Shown here piece after piece: positions 36,701-47,285 of a stretch of DNA of 64,000 bases. The position numbers were made by a program, and so were the translations under genes. A model generated the notes under the pieces. That model was not told the DNA's origin and did no database searches. It saw only the letters and a list, made by a program, of their open reading frames with translations. This DNA comes from Liolophura sinensis. Lineage: Eukaryota; Mollusca; Polyplacophora; Chitonida; Chitonidae. Within the stretch, counting starts at the first letter, position 1; each line of letters opens with the position of its first letter. Location of the stretch: contig NC_088300.1 of NCBI RefSeq assembly GCF_032854445.1, positions 52,674,984-52,738,983 of the forward strand, given 5' to 3'.

Positions 36701-39700
36701 TCTGGAAGCAATTCTTGACAAAGCAGTTAGACTGTACGAGACCTTTGCCTCAGTTGCTGTCACACTTCTGTCTCTCTGCCAAAGTAAGTCAGTATTCTGT
36801 GAAATAAGACTTATGATACACGATGATTTAGAGAATGCGATATCTCAGCATACGCGCATATAGTTAAACGTCTTCAGGTGAAAACTGTCAAAACGGAGTA
36901 GGTTTTGACCGAATGATTCTGCAGCTTGTCTTTCAGTCACTAAGCCACATGTAACAAGGTGCGAGTTCAGTGTACACTTTGTGCAGGGAATTCGTGTGCT
37001 CGCAGAACCATACAGTACACAGGGTCCTGGTGACAATGAATGGTAGATGGAGCTCATATCGCTGTTTGTATAATCAAGCATTCATTGAAGACTACAAACT
37101 TCCCACTCCAGAACTCTGTCACCAAATGAAAGCCTAACCATACAATGTTTTGTGGAAGGAATTTCTACTATGTTTCAACCATTTTCAAAACCATGGGTGT
37201 TTATAACTGTATTTCACCTGAAATAACACATTTTGCTTGATTTTGATTGATTTATCCATCTTATTAGGCGACTGAAACAGTTCTTTTGAAATTTAATTTC
37301 TCATCAGGTATCATTTTAAGACATTCATGTGCTTCTGAAAGTGCAATTTTTTACCAAACTTCAGGTGAAATGCAGTTATCTGGCTTTATGGAAGGGAGAC
37401 TTCATGTTTGGAAGGAAGACAGACTTGAAAAAGTATAGTAATTATTAAACAGTCCAAAGTTAAAGAAAAAGGCCTCTAAAAATTGAATTAGGCATCACTA
37501 AATAGACCACTTAAAACTATGCATAGCTATACTTCTATTTACTTTTTTAGATTTTTGTGAAAAGAGTTAAAGGCACTCAAACATTTGAATTCTAAGGTGG
37601 GCTTTTTGAACCATACTATTAGAGATGAAGAACTCTGATGTCACAGGAAGTTTTTCGAACTCTAATCACGACACTGAATGCTGTTGGAATAACTCTTTTT
37701 ACCCTTGTGTAAAAGATTACTAAAATAATGTTCCCAAAAATTCCTTACTCCTGGTGAACATCAGGAAATGTGATGTCAGAGTTCCTAGATACTGCCAGTA
37801 TGGCTCATAAGACCCACCATAGAATTCAGATATTTTAATGCCTGTCAACACTCATAAAACAAACGTCAAAAAATAAATAAATGTATTTTTACGGATAGGT
37901 TTTAGTTATCTGTATGATAAAACTTTCTTCATATTTTAGCTTTCTTTTGCTTTAAGTGAAGTGAGGTTTATACAGATGGATGAAAATATATCGCCTACAT
38001 GTAGTAACTTGCAAATGGTTGTGGATTTCCCCCGGGATCTACCCAGATTCCTCCCACCGTGATGCTGTTTGCTGTCGTATAAGTGAAATATTCTTGAATA
38101 CAGCATGAAACACCAATCAAGTAAAAAATAAACATATACATTTACAATGTACCTGTAACAGTTTATGCACATACATCTATACACGTGTATGGTACTGTGT
38201 CAGTAGTTAAAGATGCGAGGCCAAAATATCTTAATAGTCACGCAAATAATATACGTAATATAATACATTTCCTTTTGATTCAAGATTTTGATAACTTTGA
38301 AGAATGCCTGAGCTCTGCTCTGTATAAACTGCAATCAAAGTATGTCCGGGTAAGTACCTGTTCTGCTTGTAAATTAATATTGTGGCCTTCAGCTTATTCT
38401 TAGTTTACAGCCTTGAATAATCCATTTTAAGCATGTGTCCTTGACGATAGCATTAGATCAGACATAACAACAAAGGGAAGCAGCGTCATTATGCTAATAA
38501 GGCGGTGATTTAGCAAGTTTAACATTTGGCTGATTCAGAAGGACTTTACCCGAGAACCATGCATTTATCTTGTGAAGAATAACTAGTGACTGCTGCTATT
38601 CGGATCAGCGTATTCTTGTATGAAATATTCACACTTAAACCACTGTTCTCTTCTTTAATGTTTGTAGATCCACAATAAACAGGTGTATTACTACGAGAAC
38701 TATAGTAAACTGTTGGGGGACTTGTTTGTGTCGTCAGCCTCTTGGAATGACAGGTATTCATGAAAGGTTACACAAGGCGCCTGTATTGTTTATAATGCCA
38801 TCCTTTGTATACTATGAATCTTTTTCCTTCACAAATAAAGTACTGTCATCAATTATGCAATGTCATGTTTGCACTAGTTGATTAAGATGGTTTATCATCA
38901 GGAAATAGGTGAAGTACAGCAGGCTTGCAGTTTCAGCTGCTCTTAGCTGCACTATGGTTCAGCGTGGCATATTTTCTGATGCCTTAAGTATGATGTTCCT
39001 GTGAGGCAGCACTAAAATATGATGACATTGGGTGCAGGCCGCTACAATGAGGCATTGTTGATTATTTCATCAAAGATATTGTTGACAGCAATGTTTGACT
39101 CCAATCAGACAGTTTCATATTGATTTGAAATGACATTGGGTGCAGGCCGCTACAGTGAGGCATTGTTGATTATTTCATCAAAGATATTGTTGACAGCAAT
39201 ATTTGACTCCAATCAGACAATTTCATATTGATTTGAAATGGCATTGGGTGCAGGCTGCTACAAAGAGGCATTGTTGATTATTTCATCAAAGATATTGTTG
39301 ACAGCAATGTTTGATTCCAATCAGACAATTTCATATTGATTTGAAATGACATTGGGTGCAGGCTGCTACAATGAGGCATTGTTGATTATTTCATCAAAGA
39401 TATTGTTGACAGCAATATTTGACTCCAATCAGACAATTTCATATTGATCTGAAATGACATTGGGTGCAGGCCGCTACAATGAGGCATTGTTGATTATTTC
39501 ATCAAAGATATTGTTGACAGCAATGTTTGACTCCAATCAGACAGTTTCATATTGATTTGAAATGACATTGGGTGCAGGCTGCTACAATGAGGCATTGTTG
39601 ATTATTTCATCAAAGATATTGTTGACAGCAATATTTGACTCCAATCAGACAATTTCATATTGATTTGAAATGACATTGGGTGCAGGCCGCTACAATGAGG

Positions 39701-42700
39701 CATTGTTGATTATTTCATCAAAGATATTGTTGACAGCAATGTTTTACTCCAATCAGACAATTTCATATTGATTTGAAATGACATTGGGTGCAGGCCGCTA
39801 CAATGAGACATTGTTGATTATTTCATCAAAGATATTGTTGACAGCAATGTTTGACTCCAATCAGACAATTTCATACTGAATTGATGGTTATGTTTTCATT
39901 GCAGTGTTTGTTTGTCACTAAGACAGTGTGTGGTAAACACCCTTGACAAGTGGATTTTTTTCAACATGAAGGTTTGTACATGTACATGCTTGTGCCAGTT
40001 GTGCCTTGTGGAAACTTACTCAAATCTTTCGGCATGTTGGTCCAGTTTCTTGCCCTCAACTGTATGGTGGTCTGTGCTCATTATTGTAAAAAATGTTTCT
40101 GAGATAGACGCATGTGGCAGCATTCTTTGCAGCCAAAATGCAAGGATGAAGTAGGTCTTTGTCTGAATGTTTGAAAAATGTCAGTGTTAGGAGTTCATGT
40201 TACAAAGGTTTGAAGTTAAGTCCTTTAATGTTAATGACAGATATGCTTAAAAATGGCTGAACAGTCTCAGTGTGAAGAGCCTTGAGTAGTAGTATTGGTT
40301 GTAAAATCCATTGTAATTATCCTATAATGATTTATGTATAGCTTGATATTTATGTGTAATTGTGCTAAATCTCAGGGAGAACCTGCAATATGTTGTCATA
40401 GTCAACAATTCTAAACATCACCTTTTGAGATGTGAAATTAGGCATGTTTGTAGACTGTGTGTCTTAATGAATTCCTGTTTCAGAAGCGACAGCCGTCCAG
40501 CGATCCTCTTCAGCAGTTGTATATCATCTCCTTTGCTGAGCTGTGGGGGCGTGTCCATGAGACCCTCCACTCCACCATGACTGCCCAGTGGGAGCTGATT
40601 GTCGAGGGGATGAAGGAGAAGATTGAGTCAGATCAAACATCCAGGTACATGTATGTCTAGTAGAGACATTGCACATGACATCACCCTAGAATAGCAAAAG
40701 CTTGTCGGCCATACAGGAGCCATTGTCTAAAAAATTAGGACACCCGTACAAAACAATCAGTACAGATCAGTGTAAGGCAGTATAAAGCTATTGCTACAAA
40801 ACTTACTCCATGAAGCTTTTAATACGAAAAACAAACTATGTTTGCATTGATTAAACAGCTTTTTCTTCTTATCTTTCCTTCTTTGTGTGCCGAAACTAGT
40901 GACTTCTTGTCAGTTAGTTAACTGGTAACACCTGTCTTGCACTCAGATGTTTGCTGTTATTTTGGACAGTGAGATGATATTATTGACAATGAAAGCCAGA
41001 ATCTATCATAGTTTACATGGGGATGAAACCTTTAGGAGTTCATTATGAAGAAACTTAGGTGGTATTTTACATTCAAGTGAACATAAAGTCAGCCACTACA
41101 GCTGAATTAATTAATAAAGTAGTAGTCCAGAAATGTTCTAAAAATATTCAAAAATTTCTACACTGCATATCAACAAAATAAATGGCAGACAGTCCTCAGT
41201 ACCTAGCCACTCATTTGGTGACACCATTTGGTGACACCATTTTGCCATGTTAGAGCTATTGGAGCAATTTTTCTACAAGTAGTGACTCTTCCGAGGCAGT
41301 TTTCTTGCCAGTTCACCTTAACAAGTTACTGCAGTCTCCTGCCCAACAAGTACGCATTGTGACACTGGCAGCCGTTCTCAGTTCCCTGCTCATAAGTGTG
41401 TGGTTCAAAATGCATCAGTTTAACACTTAGACTAACTGCAAAATCCAATTCATAGCACCGACATCTATCTATCTACTAAAAGAACCACACTGATGATCGA
41501 AAGCCAGTTATCACTTGATGCTTTCAGTGCTAGTGATTTGCCAAGTTCATAAGGGCTTCTACAACATGGCTACCCGCAGTGAATTTTCCGTCAGTGCCAT
41601 ATCCCAAATGGTGAATTTCATTTTCTCAACTTTATAGAGTTTTATCATATTTTTCTGTGATAACTGTGACCTTTATCATTTTTCCTATGTATATATAGTG
41701 GCAGACTTCATGTTGACTTTAATGTTTTTTCTTTCAGTTTATAATAATTTTGTTACTTTTGTTCCTGACAGAGATATTAGAGGACAAGTGTTAAGCCTTT
41801 TGTTGTCAACTTTCAAGCCTGGTGTGACCCCAGAAGCAGAGAAGCGAGGGCCTGTTTGTAATGTGGGGAGCCAGACCAGCTGTGTTGGGGCAGATAAGAC
41901 TACCCAGACACCTGTTCCAAACCACGCCCACAAGACTTGTCAGGTTAATCTAAGCTCAGGTAACACAGACAAATTTTGTAATTATATTTAGTATTTTTTA
42001 TAATTTTATTTAGTACGTCTGTGAAATGCAAGAGTGTGAATCTTCCAAAATCTAAAAAGTGAACATAAATTCAGCCACACTTGTGTATTGAATATCTGAT
42101 GGAGTGGGATGGAGTACTCATGAAAGCCACTGTTTTTTTTTCTACCAGCTGCTGGCCTTATTTTTAACAACAAGACCCTTTGTTTCAGACCAAAACCTGG
42201 TAAAAAAGGCAGACGTGTTGCTAACCCCCGAGGAACTGATGAAGGGAGAGGTGCGAAATCTGCAGAGCCCAGATCAGTTTGTGGTGCCCAAATTTACACT
42301 GCCAATATCCCCAGATGTTCTCCAGAAAGATGCGCAATTATCTCCCTTGTCTCTGACATACTCGCGTGGTGGAGGAGCTAGTCAGAACGATCCCTTTTTG
42401 CAAAGCCTTCCTTCGGGGCGGGGCAGAGGCGTTGAGGGTCTGGCTTCCCAGACTAAACCATTCTTCCAGCTCATGAGCCAGAGTGAGGAACCTGCCTCTG
42501 TGAGGCGACAAGAAAATATGGATATAAAAAAGGTTGTTTTGCATGGTGCGGCAAAACCACAGTTATTGTCTCCAGATGAGTTCACAAAGTCGAGTCATTT
42601 GGCAGATGGACAAGGTGATTTTCAGCTTAAGAATATACCAGCTGATTTTACTTCAAAGAAAAGTGATGTTGAACGAAGGGAAGACATCATTCCAGAAAAT

Positions 42701-43483
42701 TTCACTAATATTAATAATTCAAACATTTCTCCATTACAATTAGAGTCCCCCAGGGACCCACCAAACCTGGTTAATTCTAAACGAACACAAGGTGGAAAGA
42801 AGAAGAAAAAACAGCTGATAAACTTGAGCACAGGAAAGATTTTGGGAGTAGAAAATTCTCACACTCAGCTGACCAAAGCTTCGAGTGAACCAAAACCTTC
42901 AAGGTCGCCTACATTTTCTTATGCAGCTGCTCTCGGTGCCTCAAAACAAAGTAGTGAAGAGAAAGCTAAGACCAACAGCAAATTGTCCATGAAGAGCATT
43001 GCTTTGGATTTGCTGCGTGAACCATCAGAGCCAGAACCTAGCCTCCCAGAATCGGGATCAAAACCACCAATTGTTGCAGAACCAGTCACACTTTCAGAAG
43101 TCCTTCCAAGGGACGTAACTCTGCCAACAACCAGCACTCCTTGGGGCAGTGCTGCGCCCAGTGTTGCCTATCCTGTGGCTAATGAGGAGTTTCCATCGCT
43201 AAAAGAGGCAGAAAAACTGAAACACCATAACGTGAAACCGATAGTGCCTATTGATAAATCAGATGTGGAAGTCATAGCTACGTCCAGGGAACTCGTGTCT
43301 TCAGAGGGAGAGGATTGTGATGAAAATGATGAGGTTCAATTAGCCAAGCCTGCTCCACAGGCTGCTATCAGGCAGCTGAGAAACTCATGGAAACCTGGGC
43401 AGAGGAAGTGTCTGATCTGTGGAGATGTCAACCATCTTGTCTATGACTGCCCAAATAAGAATAAGAATTTCATCCTGTCTTAG
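24862..43483 (+). CDS. Tudor-coiled coil-RG-MIF4G-like-CCHC zinc knuckle protein, 20 coding exons
   Basis: Exons: 24862-24964, 25804-25975, 26513-26651, 26942-27069, 27707-27764, 28716-28827, 29351-29596, 30561-30701, 33559-33663, 34406-34540, 35264-35321, 35642-35753, 36219-36288, 36673-36783, 38285-38349, 38668-38753, 39905-39971, 40484-40644, 41772-41959, 42189-43483. All junctions are GT/AG with matching phases, and the sum is 3552 bases (1183 residues plus stop). The ATG at 24862 is preceded by an in-frame TGA at 24853. Layout: extended Tudor (15-200), acidic linker and coiled coil (about 240-320), RG-rich duplicated segments (367-446), basic segment (466-503), MIF4G-like helices (504-715), disordered region, and CCHC knuckle C1160, C1163, H1168, C1173. 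Tudor domains bind methylarginine ligands and MIF4G domains bind translation factors, so a cytoplasmic RNA-granule or translational role is inferred. I do not know a named orthologue. Confidence 0.82.
25006..25100 (+). pseudogene. Decayed tandem duplicate of Tudor exon 1
   Basis: Just after exon 1, bases 25006-25100 repeat its second half and the following intron start: aaccacatttatcattgac and acagaacttctgagctca mirror exon 1, and aaatactgtgtt mirrors the intron. It keeps the same frame (TTFIIDSQNF), but the Trp codon TGG has become TGA and the donor is lost. Confidence 0.7.
29351..30701 (+). CDS. Sub-entry: acidic and coiled-coil exons 7-8
   Basis: Exon 7 (29351-29596) encodes a Ser/Glu-rich stretch and then EMLKINAVMENQKRNRTEYK, followed by a Q/L-rich helix with coiled-coil character. 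Its acceptor is a tandem NAGNAG (ccagcag), so residue Ala239 may be optional. Exon 8 (30561-30701) encodes an acidic, Ser/Thr-rich linker (DEIHSIIRKTESSTDTDHAD). Confidence 0.75.
31290..32140. repeat. Diverged tandem repeat, about 160-180-bp unit, five copies
   Basis: Repeating landmarks are a gggctataactccaactg-type start, then ttttaatttttggtggatac, then gatgatgtgt, then ggttgtcatggtaaccaga. They recur at about 31327, 31508, 31677, 31848 and 32008. The array lies in the intron between exons 8 and 9 of the Tudor gene, directly before a probable LTR. Confidence 0.7.
32215..33164 (+). mobile_element. Probable solo LTR
   Basis: A 950-bp segment starts TGTTAC, ends ATTACA and is flanked by CTAT on both sides (32211-32214 and 33165-33168). 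It holds a TATA-like ctataaatattag at 32460 and an AATAAA at 32873-32878, the order expected for an LTR. No retroviral-type coding region is adjacent. The first 60 bases are tandemly repeated at 32154-32214, so the 5' boundary is uncertain. Confidence 0.45.
33559..34540 (+). CDS. Sub-entry: duplicated RG-rich exons 9 and 10
   Basis: Exon 9 (33559-33663) encodes GLGRGRNKNRSSSNSPVPEG and exon 10 (34406-34540) encodes TGRGRGRSKNRSTSNSPVPG. Both begin and end in phase 1, so either can be skipped without a frameshift. This is a recent internal exon duplication. The RG steps are potential arginine methylation or RNA-contact sites, and the SPVP steps are potential proline-directed phosphosites. Confidence 0.8.
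36219..41959 (+). CDS. Sub-entry: MIF4G-like helical domain, exons 13-19
   Basis: Exons 13-19 encode residues 504-752, an all-helical region. VLNVIQREGLHKHQGDFEDL, INEILEAILDKAVRLYE, FEECLSSALYKLQSKYV, YYYENYSKLLGDLFVSS, LSLRQCVVNTLDKW, LYIISFAELWGRVHE and RDIRGQVLSLLLS follow the helix order of MIF4G domains (PAIP1, MIF4GD/SLIP1, CTIF). The KLLGDLF segment and the terminal RDIRGQVLSLL are the most telling matches. The assignment is from pattern recognition, without a profile search. Confidence 0.6.
38009..38135 (+). mobile_element. 5'-truncated SINE family A in Tudor gene intron
   Basis: Core sequence attcctcccaccgtgatgct, gctgtcgtataagtgaaata and the tail acaccaatcaagt, about 150 bases upstream of exon 15. 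The head is missing. Confidence 0.7.
39024..39883. repeat. 108-bp minisatellite, eight copies, abutting exon 17
   Basis: Eight near-identical 108-bp units, each with gacattgggtgcaggc, gaggcattgttgattatttc and ttgttgacagcaat. The array ends about 20 bases before the acceptor of exon 17 (39905), so the last unit adjoins or contains the branch-point region. Confidence 0.93.
42189..43483 (+). CDS. Sub-entry: final exon with disordered tail and CCHC knuckle
   Basis: This single large exon encodes residues 753-1183: a polar, Ser/Pro/Lys-rich tail with a basic patch (GGKKKKKQL), an NEEFPSL motif near 1084, and the terminal CLICGDVNHLVYDC, an exact CX2CX4HX4C zinc knuckle. CCHC knuckles bind single-stranded RNA. 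Stop is TAG at 43481-43483. Confidence 0.88.
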
Positions 43484-44582
43484 TTTAGTGAAGTCTTTAC
43501 TTGTGACAGATGCATGTATACGTGGTCAAAACAATTGTAGAGCTCATTTACTTCACAGGTGTCTAGGTAGAGAAACAGAAAAAAGGAATTCGTTTGTTCC
43601 AAACCTGAGATAACGTTTTGGATTTCTGACAGAATTTGGTTTAGAATTATTAACTTACTTGAAAAATCAGTTTTTGTTATTTTCTCAATTTTGGTTTCAA
43701 CACATAGTGTGCAGGTTAAGCCTGTCCAGGATTACATGATTTTCAGGAGTCTAAAGTTTGTGTGTGTAAAAGGAGAACAGATCTTAACTGTCTTCATGCA
43801 GGACTTCATGCAAGATCTGCGGCTGTCATACAGGACAGGAATACTGTGATTCCGAGGTTCGGTTATTTATATGCATTGTTTAGTTTCAGGCAATATTTTT
43901 CCCATTCATGATTGACTACGATTGAAAGATTTAGAAACTACATTGTATATGTGAAGGATGAAATAGAAGGTAGACAGATGTAAACTATCAGGTGCGGTTT
44001 CGTATATAAATCAAGATGATTGCTGTTGAAAGAAAATTGAAGAAAATGGAGGTTGAAGTTAAGTGTGTTACAGGCCATAGTAAGTTACTTAATCTGATGT
44101 ACCCATTGATGACAAAGTTGAATAATTCTGCAAATGTCATTTGCAGTTACCTTATTTTTTGCTTGTCAATAACAGTGTTAAAATACATGGAGCATGTATA
44201 TGAAGATTAGAATGTATAATACAAATCAGGTTGGCATAACCTTCTACTGGTACAGCTGCAGTGTTAATGTTCATCAGATGGAGGGTAACTTGACTGCCAT
44301 TTGTATAAGTGAAGTATTCGTGAATTAAACTCGTGTCAAAAGCCAAAAAAAAAACAACAAAAAAGGTTTTGAAAGTGTTTGTTCACATGTAGTATGAATA
44401 TACATGTATAGTAAATTATGATTTGATTTGATATAGAGTTTGTGACCAAATTCAATCAGGTCTTGAAAGGGTCCGCTAACCTAAAAGGAAGCTATCAATC
44501 AAAGCCTCATTTGAGTAAATAGAGATAGTTCTACCAACAATAATGAAAAGTACATGTAGGCTTTGCTTTAATGGAGATGTTG

Positions 44583-44764
44583 CCTCTCTCAAGGCCTGGC
44601 ATGGCTGTACGTGCCAGCAAGATCTGCCAGCAACCTGCAGATAATTGTGGGTTTTCACCGGCCTCTGCCTGGTTTCCTTCCACCATAATGCTGGTTGCCG
44701 TTGTATAAGTGAAATATTCCTGAGTACAACTTAAAACACCAAATAAATAAATGAATAAATAAAG
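44583..44764 (+). mobile_element. 5'-truncated SINE family A
   Basis: Core gtttccttccaccataatgc, gttgccgttgtataagtgaa, then a taaaacaccaaataaataaa tail. The tRNA head is lost. Its tail supplies several AATAAA hexamers 1.3 kb after the Tudor gene. Confidence 0.75.
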
Positions 44765-46016
44765 TATACATAAAAGGTTGGTTATAGAAGATATGGCTTA
44801 GAGGTTAAGATATCCATGTTATTTTGTTAGAAGATTAATTTAATATTTCATTTTGGCGAAATTTTTTCATCAGAAGCAAATCTTTTCTGCCTGCTTCCTA
44901 TGGATGTTTGTTAAGATGTCTGATCGGGTTATGCCATCTCTTACCTTGTAATACATATATGTTACCAGTTTGTCTGCAAATCATTAATACAAAGGCAGGA
45001 CTGAGCTATGAACTGCAGACATCTAGGTGAGGAAAATCCCCCGACACAACTAGTAGACATTGTGGTGTACATGGATTCCTCTGCCAGGATTCTGTCCAGT
45101 ATAAGTGAAATTGTCTTCATTGAATAAATGATATGCGGGTCAAACTATGATGCTGTGATTGATCTTTGAGTGTGTGTCTGTATATGCATTCCCTGATCAG
45201 GATGTTACATGGGAAAGGTTGACTGCATGTCAACAACGAACCAATACTTCCTTTAGCTAATCAGACCTACAGGTGAAAGTTAATTATGGCGTAGCGCCAC
45301 TTCGGCAATATTGCAGCCACATCATGGGCACTAATTACATCTAATCTATTGGAAAAACTTTGATGGTTTTGTTTTAATGTTACTGTACTGTCCGAGCTGC
45401 ATGTATTCTGTGTAAATGGTCATCTCCTCCCGACAGGTCATTGGAGGTCATTAAACATGCTGAGCCAGAAATTATTTAATTTAGATCATTGTTTGAGTAG
45501 TGGATTACATAGAACCTGATTTTAATAGCTGTACCATTGTACTTAATTCATACACATGTTATTAGCTTACAGTATTATGTAGAGTCAGATAATTTCTGTT
45601 CAGTGTTAATACTTTCTTTTTCTTTTTTCATTTCTTTTTATTTCTTTTGTATTGTTTATATGTGATGTTAAATTAATATATATTTTTTCATGTCATAGTA
45701 CATGCATAACAAGAATTGGACAGTTGTCTTTGTTATAGTTTATTTGTTTTATTTGGTATATATTTTCTTCAGCTACATAGCTTGATATAAAATGCTTTGC
45801 CAGAGTGGCTAAATACATTTACATGATTGCACACGTTCTGTTTGCCTTTACTTGTGTTTAGTTCCATACTTCATGCCTTATGAATGTGTGTATCTTTTGG
45901 TATTCACATATGCTAATTGTTTTGATTCTGTAGCAAATTTATTGTAATTAAATCATTTGGATGGCTGCAACTAATCACTTCTGGTTCTGTAGGCTATTTC
46001 TTAATAGCCTGCATCA

Positions 46017-46183
46017 GCTTCCTCTCCGGCTGTAAGTGGAAAGGCCTGTCAGCAACCTGCAGATGGTTGTGGGTTTCCCCTGGGCTCTGCCCGGTTTCCT
46101 CCCACCTTAATGCTGGCTGCCGTCGTGTAAGTGAAATATTCGGCGTAAAACACCAATCAGATAGATAAATAAATAAATAATAA
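46017..46183 (+). mobile_element. 5'-truncated SINE family A with 13-bp target duplication
   Basis: It starts mid-element (gcttcctctccggctgtaag), runs through the core and ends in an ataaataaataa tail. ATAGCCTGCATCA at 46004-46016 and 46184-46196 is a perfect target duplication, so the truncation arose during insertion and not by later deletion. Confidence 0.85.
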
Positions 46184-47285
46184 ATAGCCTGCATCACATG
46201 GCAAATTATGCCAAAATTAAAAAAAAAGTAGTATATAGAACCCTTTGTGAGAGGAGCCTACATACCTCTAGGTTTTGTTGTAATTCGTGATAAATGAAAT
46301 TATTGTTCTATAAATGGATTTGCGTAGATTTCATTGGATATAACACAATATGTGAAGATCTACAGTCATTATTTTTCAACACTTGGCTCTAAAGAGATGT
46401 TTTATCTGTTCATTCCCAAATTACCTGATTTTGTGAAAGTAAAGATGTTTGCCAATTGAATAAAGAGTTTAACAAGAGGGATTGTTGCATCTGTTAATTT
46501 ACAAGTTGACTTCTAGAAATCTTTCTATTGAGCAGTGTACAGTTTTCATTGAACTGAATTTTCAGTAAAATTAGCTCATTCAAGAAAAATTTAGCAGAGA
46601 ATATTTCTGTTCATTCCAGTCTAGCTTAGGTCAATCAACCTTTAGGAATTACAACATTATTTTCAGTTAGCGGTACATGCCTTTGATCTGCCCATCTGTT
46701 TTCATCCATGTGATTTGAAGATTGACACCATTATACCACTTTTGATAAGTTGTGCAAATTTGTTTTTGTTTTGAAAGTTGGCGTTCTCCATTTTGGGTTT
46801 CCTAGGCAACATAATAAACAGTTAAATGTGATTGACCCTGGTGCAGATGCAGGATTAAAACTGTTTTCATTGCTGTCGTAATTTGTAGGAAGGCACTTAA
46901 TCTTTTCAAAATTAAAATCTTTATTTTGAGCATAACCAGATTCTATTACAAAAAATAAACTGGTCAGTGGGAAATTTTTTTAAACTCTTTGCTAATGGAA
47001 AAGATAGCGATTTTAAAGAAATTAAAATTAGGAAAAAACCCTTGTTGGGTTAATGCCCATTGAACATGTTTTAACGAACGCCATAATTAATGGTATTATT
47101 CACACGCTGACAAATTATTGTACATCATCGAAATTTAGCTGAATTACCCGTGAGCCATTTTATAAGCAGTGGACGAATATGATTAATAGAGTGTAGGGGT
47201 ATTATACATGCAGTATATAACTAGACACATTGTAATTCTGCTGTTAGTCTCTACCTTTATGGTTTATATACATGTACTTTGACAG

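Larger units (their letters stand above)
43484..47285. other. 3' flank and intergenic DNA
   Basis: No coding exon recognised. It contains two SINEs, listed separately. No AATAAA lies close to the Tudor gene stop; an ATTAAA occurs near 44322. Segments at about 45260-45500 and 47040-47190 hold TAATTA and CATAATTAATGG-type homeodomain-like sites in non-repetitive sequence and could be regulatory. Confidence 0.3.

Noticed and set aside
39024-39883. Regularly spaced repeats that might suggest a CRISPR array
   Set aside because: Units are directly contiguous 108-bp copies with no unique spacers, in an animal intron.
41698-41771. Upstream extension of the exon 19 open frame with an ATG
   Set aside because: A clear acceptor (cctgacag) lies at 41770-41771 and the phase fits exon 18, so the upstream part is intron.
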